NCBI GenBank assembly: GCA_030427445.1
Contig: JAUIBQ010000010.1
Span: 1 to 34,672 of the forward strand
Source: a bacterium
Lineage (GTDB): Bacteria > Patescibacteriota > Saccharimonadia > Saccharimonadales > SZUA-47
Direction: 5' to 3'
DNA: 34,672 nt
The first letter of the stretch is position 1. Each line of letters starts with the position of its first letter. Below are positions 23,101 through 30,936 of the stretch, piece after piece. The notes under the pieces were generated by a model that did no database searches, was not told the origin of the DNA, and saw nothing but the letters and a program-made list of their open reading frames with translations. Position numbers and translations under genes: made by a program.

Positions 23101-23341
23101 TTGCACTCTCAGGGATTTCGGGAGTAGGCATCTCTTGCGGAAGTAAGTCAGTAAAAATATCCTCTTCTATTCCTACTTGTTGACCCGTTGTATTGTAGAC
23201 ATGCTCCACCTCTACACCTACAACATGTGCGATACCGTCAATACCTTGCTGTGGAGTAGGATGAGTTAGGGTGTCATGACCGTCACGTACGATTGCCGGG
23301 TCGTCATCCAATACGCTTTTCTGTGCTGGAAAATTATTCAT
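20159..23341 (-). CDS. 1060-residue orphan helical protein with possible ADP-ribosyltransferase-like C-terminus
   Basis: This very long soluble protein has no signal peptide or membrane helix. Residues about 1-850 are acidic and mostly helical, possibly a helical solenoid, with no family I recognise. The last about 170 residues differ: HPVYG, then [19 protein letters not shown] and [14 protein letters not shown] occur in the order I recall from DUF3626-like and phage or toxin ADP-ribosyltransferase-like domains. That link rests on memory of motif order and is weak. It lies with the gene at 23512 between prfA and prmC on the opposite strand. It has its own promoter (TTGCAA, 17 nt, TACAAT) overlapped by the palindrome ATGTTGCAACAT. 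It could be an effector or toxin-like protein; function is unproven. Confidence 0.8.
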   Translation of the reverse strand: MNNFPAQKSVLDDDPAIVRDGHDTLTHPTPQQGIDGIAHVVGVEVEHVYNTTGQQVGIEEDIFTDLLPQEMPTPEIPESATEASRSVSSIKGLIETYQSGDDPQQILDEITTFVAKHSEDYSSSNDLWVLVREHFPRIKDDVKAKLDQGTMDVWTRSAFRECCSGVLNSLHISDPFNEKGPEPPELLEERQSIRELYDALTDSVQEEVSDNGSRVVDLMQTYPQTSRSTSYKELSDYDKIYGEKRYSWSEESPVEKKQEPTPEEVVDVSKRFNSVKHITKLIVTNNTENRAELFSNIELLDRFIPPDDDKEEQKKAVTRLGEITGATGYKAELTIEEFGAISEALEGAGLTTDKILSFISDSRRLKLLDEMYHDENPEIFEIVTLLAQTDLFYQDNEEIYQFNQKDLRDIALQEIQIQPEEYGDYIRALNPLMDKVKEAGFPVEHLTELLLGRLNPQDTTNYNRDPAQPFAAEFRALEIAEKIGDKLTGIFSVDKETGRRILYDLIHVSGKYEDVESQIGTLITISSEITELEENDPELATWACEMARTTGFGGVHGLQANIKTAKYLQTFPELRARVFRKENVAIDDSYIRIQDYIERVYFESPPELSGFAGLEGIETFFNKVESLRTEIENGTLELKQILGFAIRHDEQQLATLKEIVGSDFLKQLRADENYISFIESSIVSDDLVLSAMVELGSLEEAEKLYNSWEKFGNKNWNPYPILLDDIVEFRKSFPEGRTEVRERNEEVLFSLLERATTMTDKDGFPYESITSVIEMYKSTLLRMDSTELASILLWFNTGNTPYATLPSILSARENAIADGVENNPDAIFEWVHRPENRELVSKKALFDYLTQRLAMTPEEIEEVAAEAYDSQDDLRVIINADHDIISKIIEEGGDIKSLFDREVFFGSGKKLHIGNQGYLYRRSGVEIAMGLRSMDHSDEHPVYGTCIFLGNEGTKKGAQGYGKAVIVLDTSKIDEENVTFTPEDSFRAATLLTREDAMVLRRAKDKKGLGGTKTSDYVEAQIRGGVDFSMAQEIVVFSADEAEDLRKRIPPELHSLVVVR

Positions 23342-23372
23342 TTTTTATTTTTATTTTAATTTAGGTATTTTT

Positions 23373-23401
23373 ATTGTATCTATATAATAAAAATGTTGCA
23401 A
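23373..23401 (-). promoter_or_regulatory. Promoter of the 1060-residue gene, -35 within a palindrome
   Basis: The minus strand has TTGCAA (23396-23401), 17 nt, TACAAT (23373-23378). The 12-nt palindrome ATGTTGCAACAT (23393-23404) covers the -35 and could be an operator. The leader is A-rich with no Shine-Dalgarno. Confidence 0.55.
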
Positions 23402-23511
23402 CATGCTTACTCCTGTTAATTAGAAGCGTTCTTTTGTTAATGGAGATACATCTTGAATCTGCGGAGATGGAGGAATTCCTATGGAATTTTTGGCTCAATT
23501 TCTGTCATATT

Positions 23512-24024
23512 TCATTTTTTCGATTGTTGCACTAGACCGGGAGATCCAATACCGTGGATAGTATCACTTTCTCGGAGATCCGGTGGAAAATCTCCAAGAT
23601 CTGGATTGTGGCTGCTGACTCGTTTTATCCCATCAAGCCCCACTAGGGTGTCTTCAAAAGCATCAGGGGTATACGCATGAGTGCGTTTTTCGTTACCGGG
23701 AGTATATGCAAATATGTCACCCTCTACACCATCTAAATACCGTGGCTCAACCCTATCATTTATTTCATCCTCAGTGGGCTCCGGTAGTGTTTTTACTCTA
23801 TGAGTTCTTTGAGATGTCTCTGTTTTTTTGCCCAGCGCAGTTTCACCTAACGCTAACTCCGCTCTACGCTGTCTATTTGTCTCTTCTCGAATCTCTTTGG
23901 CTGACATATGGTTTAAGCGACTTTTTGAAGGTTTATTGCGTTTTATAGCTACGGCCTCTTGTTTGGTAGCGTCGCTAGAATCTATGAGATCACCTATCCA
24001 TTGTTGTTCAATTTTTTTAGCCAT
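23512..24024 (-). CDS. Orphan basic soluble protein, unknown function
   Basis: The 170-residue protein is soluble and highly charged, without a membrane helix or signal peptide. The N-terminal half is rich in K, R, E and Q (MAKKIEQQWIGDL, later KEIREETNRQRRAELALG). The C-terminal half is acidic and Pro/Gly/Asp-rich, and probably disordered. I recognise no family. The start is supported by a strong promoter (TTGACA, 17 nt, TATACT) 28 nt upstream. A 170-nt A/T-rich gap with a new promoter separates it from the 1060-residue gene. It shares the promoter style of the 16437 orphan. A small partner of the large protein is possible but only by position. Confidence 0.65.
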   Translation of the reverse strand: MAKKIEQQWIGDLIDSSDATKQEAVAIKRNKPSKSRLNHMSAKEIREETNRQRRAELALGETALGKKTETSQRTHRVKTLPEPTEDEINDRVEPRYLDGVEGDIFAYTPGNEKRTHAYTPDAFEDTLVGLDGIKRVSSHNPDLGDFPPDLRESDTIHGIGSPGLVQQSKK

Positions 24025-24051
24025 GATTTTTATCTTTTGATTTACTGTAGC

Positions 24052-24080
24052 AGTATAGCAATAAATTTAGGTTTTGTCAA
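24052..24080 (-). promoter_or_regulatory. Strong promoter of the 23512 orphan gene
   Basis: TTGACA (24075-24080), 17 nt, TATACT (24052-24057) on the minus strand. The nucleotides before the -10 (TTGC) match those of the 16437 orphan promoter. Confidence 0.7.
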
Positions 24081-24124
24081 CCCTAGTGGCAAATAGCCTG
24101 CTGCTACGAGACAAGTGTTTGTGG

Positions 24125-24130
24125 TACAAT
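24125..24130 (+). promoter_or_regulatory. -10 of prmC, short leader
   Basis: TACAAT ends 10 nt before the ATG at 24141. The predicted leader is 3-4 nt and lacks a Shine-Dalgarno. Confidence 0.5.
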
Positions 24131-24140
24131 TACCTCTGTT

Positions 24141-24953
24141 ATGACTATTAAAGAATGGACTGAGAAAACTACCATAGACTTACATCATGCTGATATTTCT
24201 ACAGCTGAGTTAGATGCTGAAGTTCTGCTATGCGATGAACTTGATAAAGACAAATCATGGATACATGCTCATGGAGACTTTGAGTTATCAGAGGAGTCCG
24301 TAAAATCGTTGGATAAAAAGATTGAGCGACGGAAAAACCATGAACCGATTGCATACATCCGAGGGAGACAAGAGTTTTATGGACGGGATTTCTTTGTATC
24401 CCCTGCTACACTCACCCCTCGACCTGAAACTGAGACACTCATAGAAAGTGCTCTGCAGATTCTTGCATCTAACAATATTTCGTCTGTGGCAGACATTGGT
24501 ACAGGGTCTGGATGTATCATTATCACCTTACAGCTAGAGCATGGTGATTCGGCCTCGTATTACGGATGCGATATATCAGAAGATGCACTCACCATCGCTA
24601 AGAAAAATGCAAAAAACCTATCGTCCAACGTAACGTTTGAAATCGATGATATTACGAAGGATGAGCAGAAATCTTGGGCAGATTCTGATCTCATCGTAGC
24701 TAACCTACCGTATGTACCGTCTGACTTTCAGATAAATCTCGCTGCTACTCATGAGCCTGATTTTGCGATTTATGGTGGTAGTGACGGATTGAAATACTAT
24801 CAGTTTCTATTTAAGAAACTTACTCTCATGAACAGATTTGTCATCACTGAAGCACTGCCTCCACAACATGAATCTCTTGCGAAGCTAGCAAGTGCACATG
24901 GCTATAAACTACTAGAAACGAACGACTTAATCCAACTATTTAAACGAGTGTGA
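24141..24953 (+). CDS. prmC: Release factor glutamine methyltransferase PrmC
   Basis: PrmC (HemK) methylates the glutamine of GGQ in RF1 and RF2. The N-terminal helical domain includes EPIAYIRGRQEFYGRDF (about 68-84), then LTPRPETETLIE and the SAM-binding VADIGTGSGC (about 107-116). The catalytic motif, usually NPPY, reads N178-L-P-Y181 here (VANLPYVPS), a variant. The 270-residue length is normal. It has its own promoter because two opposite-strand genes separate it from prfA. Its TGA directly abuts the end of the convergent htrA gene. Confidence 0.93.
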   Translation: MTIKEWTEKTTIDLHHADISTAELDAEVLLCDELDKDKSWIHAHGDFELSEESVKSLDKKIERRKNHEPIAYIRGRQEFYGRDFFVSPATLTPRPETETLIESALQILASNNISSVADIGTGSGCIIITLQLEHGDSASYYGCDISEDALTIAKKNAKNLSSNVTFEIDDITKDEQKSWADSDLIVANLPYVPSDFQINLAATHEPDFAIYGGSDGLKYYQFLFKKLTLMNRFVITEALPPQHESLAKLASAHGYKLLETNDLIQLFKRV

Positions 24954-26138
24954 TTACTGTTCTGGCGCAGCTTGAAGCGTCGCTCGTAGCGTCACTTCTT
25001 CTCCGCCGCGATTTACTTTAAGCTCGACTTCATCTCCTACTCGCTTCTGTGCAAGTATGCTCACCAAGCTTCTATCATCAGTAATCTTTTCTCCGTCAAT
25101 TTCTGTGATGATATCTTGCTCTTCAATACCTGCTTCGTCTGCTGGAGAATCGGGAATGATAGACGGCGAAAACTCTGATCCTTCGGGGATGTACGCACCT
25201 TCTGAAACATCCAGCTCGAGCTCATCTGCGATGCCTTCGTTTAGTGAAATGTAGCGAACGCCTAAGTACACTCGTTCGAGCTTCCCAGTCTCAAGCACAG
25301 TGTCGATTAATCCTTTTACGTCGTTAATCGGTATCGCAAAGCTAATGTTCTCTGCACCTGCTGTCGCAACATTCACGCCAATCACCTCACTGCTAGAGTT
25401 TACCAATGGGCCACCTGAGTTACCCGAGTTGATAGCTGCGTCTGTCTGGATGAGGTTCTGCAGTGATTCGGTGCCATTACTAGAATAAGCTTCGATGTCG
25501 CGTCCAAAGCCAGAGATAATCCCGCTTGTAACTGTGTTCTGGAACTCGCCGAGCGCATTACCGATAGCCACGACTTTGTCTCCAACTTTAAGCTCGTCCG
25601 AGTCACCAAGAGCTACAGGCGCTAAGTCGTAGTCATCGGCATCTTTAATCTGTAAAAACGCTATGTCGAGCGGATCGCTACTGCTCGTACGGCCTACGAC
25701 ATCTGCTTCAGCTGTCCGACCATCGTCGAATACGATCTCTACAGCCGTCGTACCTTCGTCTACCACGTGGCGATTAGTGAGCACCAAACCATCTTTATCG
25801 ATAATAAATCCTGTTCCTGCTGATTGCTGTGAGCGAGGAGATGAGAAACCAAAGAAATCTTGAGTATAGGAGACACCTGTTACATTAATAGAAACCACAC
25901 TTTTACTCACATCGCTTGCAATTGTGTTGATGAGGTTTTCTTCGCCTGTGATGATTTCACGAGTTACCGTTTGATCAACACCTCCTGTAGAGACCTGACT
26001 AATCTCACTTCCAGCAAACCCGCCTATAAATCCAAATATTGTCGCTAAAATTAATAAGAAACCTTGGCTGTACGGTTTTTTAACTTCAGATTTTTTATTT
26101 TCAACCGTTTTCTTGATGACCGTTGAATCTTTTTCCAT
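24954..26138 (-). CDS. HtrA/DegP-like membrane-anchored serine protease
   Basis: HtrA proteases degrade or refold damaged envelope proteins. The open frame extends to 26171, but the ATG at 26138 (MEKDSTVIKK) is chosen because AGGAGGT lies 4 nt before it. The 394-residue protein has one N-terminal membrane helix (about 25-43), then a trypsin-like domain with H124 (TNRHVVDEG), D158 (PLDIAFLQ) and S241 (NSGNSGGPLV), and a C-terminal PDZ domain (about 295-390). The topology places the protease outside the cytoplasm. It follows a membrane protein gene whose stop codon lies next to this SD. Identity is firm. Confidence 0.95.
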   Translation of the reverse strand: MEKDSTVIKKTVENKKSEVKKPYSQGFLLILATIFGFIGGFAGSEISQVSTGGVDQTVTREIITGEENLINTIASDVSKSVVSINVTGVSYTQDFFGFSSPRSQQSAGTGFIIDKDGLVLTNRHVVDEGTTAVEIVFDDGRTAEADVVGRTSSSDPLDIAFLQIKDADDYDLAPVALGDSDELKVGDKVVAIGNALGEFQNTVTSGIISGFGRDIEAYSSNGTESLQNLIQTDAAINSGNSGGPLVNSSSEVIGVNVATAGAENISFAIPINDVKGLIDTVLETGKLERVYLGVRYISLNEGIADELELDVSEGAYIPEGSEFSPSIIPDSPADEAGIEEQDIITEIDGEKITDDRSLVSILAQKRVGDEVELKVNRGGEEVTLRATLQAAPEQ

Positions 26139-26146
26139 AGTACCTC

Positions 26147-26911
26147 CTACCCTTGCGTTGGAATTGACCACTTAGACACAAATATCAAAAACAGCACACC
26201 TACTGTCATTAATCCAATAAATTGCCAACGTAACGTGTCTTTAAGTCTGTCAGTGTGGTCCAAGTAATAAATCGCAGCTATGCCATACCCAAGAAGACTG
26301 AGGAATATCGCTGGCATTGCGATATATCCACCATACATGATTAACCGATGCGAGGTAATCCAGACGGTAGCTCCTGCAAAAAATGCCCATGTATAAGCTG
26401 TGGCTCGGCTCATCTGCTCGTCGAACGCAGAAAGGAAGTGTCGTGCAGACAGATACGCCACACCCCATACTGCGAACATGAGCCATAATGTTGAAGCTCC
26501 TGTCCACTGAATAAAGATGGCGATAATCGCGAGCGTCTGACCAAGCAACGCTTGTATGCCGATCCAGACGGATCCACTGCGAGGTTTTATGAGCAGTAAC
26601 CAAACCGCATACATTACAACCCAAAATATTCGAGACGAAACAGAGGCTACAGGTATACTCATCAACGAAATTATAGAAAGCCCAACAAAGATATCTACTG
26701 CATTTGCTCGAAACAATGCCAGCCAATGACGAGACTTAACTGAAAAGATACGCCATTTGCTAATTAGTACTAATACAACTGCTATCCACGCGAAGTCCAA
26801 GCTTACTGCGATATATACAAGTACCGGCAAAAGCAGGAGCAACAGATAGTGGAGAGCTTTTGAAAAGAAACCCCTGTCAGGGCGTTTAATTGGACGTCTG
26901 AGAAATTTCAT
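26147..26911 (-). CDS. Polytopic membrane protein, unknown function
   Basis: The 254-residue protein (start ATG at 26911, MKFLRRPIKR; a TTG start at 26920 is possible) has a basic N-terminus and about eight hydrophobic helices covering most of the chain. No transporter or enzyme motif is recognised. The gene overlaps the 3' end of the LCP gene by 26 nt and ends 8 nt before the htrA ATG, so it lies within an LCP - membrane protein - htrA operon. A role in envelope assembly or quality control is inferred only from these neighbours. Confidence 0.8.
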   Translation of the reverse strand: MKFLRRPIKRPDRGFFSKALHYLLLLLLPVLVYIAVSLDFAWIAVVLVLISKWRIFSVKSRHWLALFRANAVDIFVGLSIISLMSIPVASVSSRIFWVVMYAVWLLLIKPRSGSVWIGIQALLGQTLAIIAIFIQWTGASTLWLMFAVWGVAYLSARHFLSAFDEQMSRATAYTWAFFAGATVWITSHRLIMYGGYIAMPAIFLSLLGYGIAAIYYLDHTDRLKDTLRWQFIGLMTVGVLFLIFVSKWSIPTQG

Positions 26912-28571
26912 CTGTACCAAGTATTATAACAAAGTCAGCCTCTTCACTCCCAGGTAAGCCTTCCCTACCGGTCGTCGTCGTGGTTAGCCCTAGCCTCTTC
27001 TCAAGATAACTTTCTGTATACGGTTTTGCACCGTTAGTATTGTCGATAATCGTGTTATTTACATAGTCACTCGTCGGTGCATTATCCACCTTTATCACGT
27101 TGTATCCGTATGACTCGAGCTCTTCTTCAGTTCGCGATGCGAGACCCGGAGTGTTGGTACCGTTGAGGATAATTATCCTTGCATTTTCATCAGCTAGGAA
27201 TGAGTCTTTCAATTTATTTCTAATAAAAGAATGGATCTCACTGTAGTCGGTGAGTCCAGCCGTTGGTGCTTGAATGGCCTGCCCTGGTACAGCTCCGCTA
27301 CTACCGATAAGTACGTTTGGTTGCTCAACCAAACTAATTGATTGGATCTTATCAGCAGATATGCCACCACCGATTTCGTACAACCTTTTTATTTCACTGA
27401 GGCCATTTAGGTCAGTGCTGACGTTGTTCCCTAGCGTGTTGAGCAATTCCACAACCTTCAGCGGATTTGAGAACGTGCCAGCAGAAAGGACCTTTTGTTG
27501 AAGCGCGATAATTACTTCTTTTTGTCGCTCACTTCGTGCAAAGTCTGAACCACCAGTACCTTTACGTGAACGTGCGTAAAATAAAGCCCGCTTACCATCG
27601 AACGTCTGGAGTCCTTTTTCTGCGATAACTGGGTTACCGCCCAACTCCCATGCGACTGTATAGTCAATAAGTGGTTCCTCTACGTCAATCGTAATACCGC
27701 CAACCGTGTCTACGGCTTCTTCAAATGCCTTGAAGTCAACCATCACATGGTAGTGCACTGGTACACCTAACACCTCAGAAACTGCTTCTTTAAGTGCATT
27801 CACGCCGTCACGCTCAGCTGCTGCTATGTCAGACTCTGTGCCAGAGCCTTGAGCGAGTCGTGCTTGCTTTGCAGTTGAATACACAGCATTGATGCGGTAG
27901 TTTGACTGGCCTTCTTGATACAAGTCACGTGGGACACTTACCATAGCTGCCTCTTGTTTTATGGGATCGATACTCGCAAGTAAGATTGTGTCAGTGAGGT
28001 CAGGTGCTTCATGACCTTCACCACCTTTTCCAATCAAAAGTATATTTACCCGTCCATCACCTTCGCCATTCAATAAGCTAGGGTCGACATTTTCATCAAG
28101 CGCTGCTGCACCTGTGCCATCACCATTAAATATTCCTCGAGTTTTGATGTAGGTATACGCAGCTAAGCTCCCAAAACCAATTAAGCCAATAAGCAGAAAA
28201 GCTGCAAAGGCTTTTCTGAGTTTTTTAACAGAGACTTTTTTACCTTTAGCTCTCGACTTGTGGGAGGATTTATTTCGTCTGTGGAGTTTACTTACTTTTT
28301 TGTCGGTGTTTTGACCTGAAAATGAATCTATTTCAGATGAGAAACTACCTTTTAGAGGTTTTTTTCTCGTATCTTCTTGTATAGACCTGTCGTTAAAAGT
28401 AGTAACGTCTCTTCTCCTTGTAAAACCAGTCTCGCTATCTACTTTCCTGTTTTGCCCTGGTTTGTAGCTGTTCTGAAACTGCTTTTTAGAGAAATTATTA
28501 CTATCACCACTCAATAAACCATCGACTGACTTGCGAGAACGTGAATTGTCTTTTGGGTTTCTAAATTTCAT
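26886..28571 (-). CDS. LytR-CpsA-Psr (LCP) family protein with LytR_C domain
   Basis: LCP enzymes transfer undecaprenyl-linked glycopolymers to peptidoglycan outside the membrane. The protein (561 residues from the ATG at 28571; a TTG at 28580 also opens the frame) has a long basic Ser/Lys/Arg-rich cytoplasmic tail of about 120 residues, one membrane helix (about 121-142), an LCP core (about 170-390) with RVNILLIGKGGEG, DTILLASID, VSVPRDLY and the arginine-rich LFYARSRKGTGGSDFARSER, and a C-terminal LytR_C domain (IIILNGTNTPGLASRTEEEL). The promoter TATAAT lies 15 nt before the ATG, so the leader is short. It links with UppS function: both use the C55 carrier. Confidence 0.94.
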   Translation of the reverse strand: MKFRNPKDNSRSRKSVDGLLSGDSNNFSKKQFQNSYKPGQNRKVDSETGFTRRRDVTTFNDRSIQEDTRKKPLKGSFSSEIDSFSGQNTDKKVSKLHRRNKSSHKSRAKGKKVSVKKLRKAFAAFLLIGLIGFGSLAAYTYIKTRGIFNGDGTGAAALDENVDPSLLNGEGDGRVNILLIGKGGEGHEAPDLTDTILLASIDPIKQEAAMVSVPRDLYQEGQSNYRINAVYSTAKQARLAQGSGTESDIAAAERDGVNALKEAVSEVLGVPVHYHVMVDFKAFEEAVDTVGGITIDVEEPLIDYTVAWELGGNPVIAEKGLQTFDGKRALFYARSRKGTGGSDFARSERQKEVIIALQQKVLSAGTFSNPLKVVELLNTLGNNVSTDLNGLSEIKRLYEIGGGISADKIQSISLVEQPNVLIGSSGAVPGQAIQAPTAGLTDYSEIHSFIRNKLKDSFLADENARIIILNGTNTPGLASRTEEELESYGYNVIKVDNAPTSDYVNNTIIDNTNGAKPYTESYLEKRLGLTTTTTGREGLPGSEEADFVIILGTDEISQTSN

Positions 28572-28586
28572 ATTGAACAATGATTA

Positions 28587-28616
28587 ATTATACCTTTTTG
28601 CGCTAATAAGCGTAAA
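28587..28616 (-). promoter_or_regulatory. Promoter of the LCP operon
   Basis: On the minus strand TTTACG (28611-28616), 18 nt, TATAAT (28587-28592), 15 nt before the ATG. It is divergent from lepB. Confidence 0.5.
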
Positions 28617-28636
28617 GTTTTTAATACTACATCTGC

Positions 28637-28642
28637 TATAGT
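28637..28642 (+). promoter_or_regulatory. -10 of lepB, decides its start codon
   Basis: TATAGT, preceded by TGC (TGCTATAGT, extended -10), overlaps the GTG at 28641, so that GTG cannot be the start. The ATG at 28653 lies 10 nt downstream, giving a leader of about 4 nt. Confidence 0.55.
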
Positions 28643-28652
28643 GAATCGTGAA

Positions 28653-29276
28653 ATGTATGACGTAAACGACCCAGAACCAAAAAACAGCCCAAATGGCACT
28701 ACTGAGGGCTTAGTATTTATCAGACAAATAGCTATTATTATACTTCTAGCTTTAACGCTTGCTTTTGTCTCCTTACGATTTTTTATGCAAGCTTATGAAG
28801 TGGACGGGCTCAGCATGGAGACAACACTTCAAAATGGAGATCGGTTAATTGTATGGAAAGGCACAAAAACGTGGTACAACATACGAGGCAACACATACAT
28901 CCCCGACAGGTATGATGTCGTCGTATTTGACAGACCCCTGTTTATAGAAAATGGGTCTGATAGTGTTGACCATCTAATAAAACGCGTCATTGGTCTTCCG
29001 GGAGAAAGAGTCGTCGTTAGCGAAGGCACTGTAACTGTCTACAACGATGAGTTCCCAGAGGGTTTTAACCCAGATCTAGAACAAGAATACAGCGAGTCAT
29101 TTGATGCAACTCCAGGAGAAGTAGATATCCAAATAGGAGAAGAAGAGATATTTGTCTTAGGAGATAACAGGAATAACTCCTTGGATTCTCGGAGATTTGG
29201 ATCAGTTGATGTCGTGCATGTCACTGGAATAGCTGAGTTTCGACTCGCACCAGTCGGAGCGATGCGCAAACTCTAA
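28653..29276 (+). CDS. lepB: Signal peptidase I
   Basis: LepB removes signal peptides outside the membrane with a Ser/Lys dyad. Counting from the ATG at 28653, one membrane helix is at about 24-43. The nucleophile is S54 in VDGLSMETTL and the general base is K110 in HLIKRVIGLPGERV. The conserved LGDNRNNSLDSRRFG box is near the C-terminus. The length of 207 residues is normal for the Gram-positive type. The frame can be read from GTG at 28641, but the -10 hexamer overlaps that codon. It ends 9 nt from the convergent parB stop with no terminator between. Confidence 0.95.
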   Translation: MYDVNDPEPKNSPNGTTEGLVFIRQIAIIILLALTLAFVSLRFFMQAYEVDGLSMETTLQNGDRLIVWKGTKTWYNIRGNTYIPDRYDVVVFDRPLFIENGSDSVDHLIKRVIGLPGERVVVSEGTVTVYNDEFPEGFNPDLEQEYSESFDATPGEVDIQIGEEEIFVLGDNRNNSLDSRRFGSVDVVHVTGIAEFRLAPVGAMRKL

Positions 29277-29285
29277 GGATGAGTT

Positions 29286-30164
29286 TTAATCTCTATCTAG
29301 TTTATTTAGTATATCTTTTAAAGTATTCTCGTTTTCTACGGTAATCAGCAACTGCGACTTCGATGCATTAAACGATAGTTGTGTGGCGAGCTTCTTAGAA
29401 ACGCCAGCTAAACTTTGCTTTGTGTCTTTGGATATAGTAAAAGGCGCTTTGTGAGCTGCGGGAGTAAGTTTTTCGGTTTTTACAGCTTTTATGTTCTTAG
29501 CTGCCTGCTCTGCTTCACGCACAGAGAGGTTATGAGTAATAATTGTGTTCAACAGTATATCCTGTTGCTCTACATCTGTTAAACTGAGTAGCGCTCTCGC
29601 GTGACCTTCTGTGATTTCATTGTTCATTAGTGCTTCTTTAGCCCTTTTTGTTAACTGAAGGAGCCTCATCGTATTGCTTATTGTCGTGCTAGCTTTACCT
29701 AATTTTTTTGCGATTTCTTGCAATGATAAGCTAAACTCATGCTTCAGTTTATAAATCGACATCGCTTCTTCAAGTGGCGTGAGATCTACTCTTTGAACAT
29801 TTTCAATAATGGCAATTTCAAGTTTTTGCTGCTCTTTGGTGTCTCTGACAATAGCAGGAACCGTCTTCAGTCCTGCTAACTTGGATGCTCGCCAACGACG
29901 CTCTCCAGCAATTATCTCGTGCTTACCGCTGCCCTTCCTAGCGCCGACAATTAATGGCTGGATGACGCCGTGCTCAGCAATAGATTGAGACAATTCTTTT
30001 AACGCTTCAGAGTCGAATGTTTTTCTGGGTTGAGATTCATTAGGGTAAATCTTTGATACATCAAGTTGCTGTACCTTCTCTCCTGGTGACGCAACAGCCC
30101 CAACATCAAAGCCTGTTGGCAGCAAGCCTTCCATACCCTTCCCTAGTGCTGACTTTTTAGACAT
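29286..30164 (-). CDS. parB: Chromosome partitioning protein ParB
   Basis: ParB is a CTP-dependent clamp that loads at parS sites and works with ParA. The N-terminal ALGKGMEGLLP motif is the usual ParA-contact segment. The ParB/sulfiredoxin-like CTPase part has PNESQPRKTFD (about 41-51), HGVIQPLIV and IAGERRWRASKLAGL (about 85-99). A helix-turn-helix (about 145-170, LSLQEIAKKLGKASTTISNT) and a C-terminal dimerisation segment follow. The 292-residue length is normal. Its start overlaps parA by 8 nt. I found no sequence matching the parS consensus in this window. Confidence 0.96.
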   Translation of the reverse strand: MSKKSALGKGMEGLLPTGFDVGAVASPGEKVQQLDVSKIYPNESQPRKTFDSEALKELSQSIAEHGVIQPLIVGARKGSGKHEIIAGERRWRASKLAGLKTVPAIVRDTKEQQKLEIAIIENVQRVDLTPLEEAMSIYKLKHEFSLSLQEIAKKLGKASTTISNTMRLLQLTKRAKEALMNNEITEGHARALLSLTDVEQQDILLNTIITHNLSVREAEQAAKNIKAVKTEKLTPAAHKAPFTISKDTKQSLAGVSKKLATQLSFNASKSQLLITVENENTLKDILNKLDRD

Positions 30165-30909
30165 GCGATTCTACCTCTTTTGCTAAAGATTTATACGCGC
30201 GAGCTCCTTTAGACCATTTATCGTGTTCAAACACTGTTACTCCGTAACTTGGGGCTTCAGCTAATCGAACGTTTCTTGGGATCACTGTATCAAATACGTA
30301 TTGACCGAAGTGTTTCTTAACCTCGTCAATAACCTGTGTGCTGAGTGCATTCCTCTTATCAAACATGGTCATCACAACTCCGAGAAGCTTTAAGGACTCA
30401 TTAAGATTCTGCTGGACTCTTTGTACGGTTTGCATCAACAGTCCTAAACCTTCAAGTGCGTAATACTCTGTTTGAACTGGGATTAGGACATAATTAGATG
30501 CGACTAATGCATTTACACTTAACAACCCCAACGAAGGAGGACAGTCAATGAGAATAATATCGAACTCTAAAGACGATAATACGGCCTTCAAGATAGACTC
30601 TCTATGAGAAACACTTACGAGCTCTTGTTCAGCAGCTGCTAAGTTTGCTCCAGCAGGTATGATAGAGAGATTGTTGTACTTAGTATTTATGATAGTTTTA
30701 TCTGCCTGAATGGTGCCGTTTAGTACTTCGTAGATAGTCTGTTCTTGAGTCGACTTATCAACTCCTAGTCCACTTGTAGCATTACCTTGAGGGTCTAAGT
30801 CTACAATGAGTACATTTTTATTTTTAGACAATGCGGCAGCAAGGTTGATTGTGGTGGTTGTTTTGCCGACACCACCTTTTTGGTTAAGAACTGCTATCGT
30901 TTTTTGCAT
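30157..30909 (-). CDS. parA: Chromosome partitioning ATPase ParA (Soj)
   Basis: ParA is a deviant Walker-type ATPase that forms gradients on the nucleoid and moves ParB-parS complexes. The deviant Walker A motif KGGVGKTTT is at residues about 11-19, switch I/Walker A' DLDPQGNATSG at about 38-48, and Walker B IILIDCPPSLG at about 118-128. The 250-residue length is normal. It overlaps parB by 8 nt and follows the membrane coiled-coil gene by 27 nt, so the three may be one transcript. The Shine-Dalgarno is weak or absent. Confidence 0.97.
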   Translation of the reverse strand: MQKTIAVLNQKGGVGKTTTTINLAAALSKNKNVLIVDLDPQGNATSGLGVDKSTQEQTIYEVLNGTIQADKTIINTKYNNLSIIPAGANLAAAEQELVSVSHRESILKAVLSSLEFDIILIDCPPSLGLLSVNALVASNYVLIPVQTEYYALEGLGLLMQTVQRVQQNLNESLKLLGVVMTMFDKRNALSTQVIDEVKKHFGQYVFDTVIPRNVRLAEAPSYGVTVFEHDKWSKGARAYKSLAKEVESHV

Positions 30910-30936
30910 ATAGTGAACTTTGGGTTTACGTCTTTC

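Noticed and set aside
20159-24024. Prophage or insertion sequence between prfA and prmC
   Set aside because: No transposase, integrase, terminal inverted repeats or attachment-site duplication could be seen; it is reported only as an orphan-gene island.
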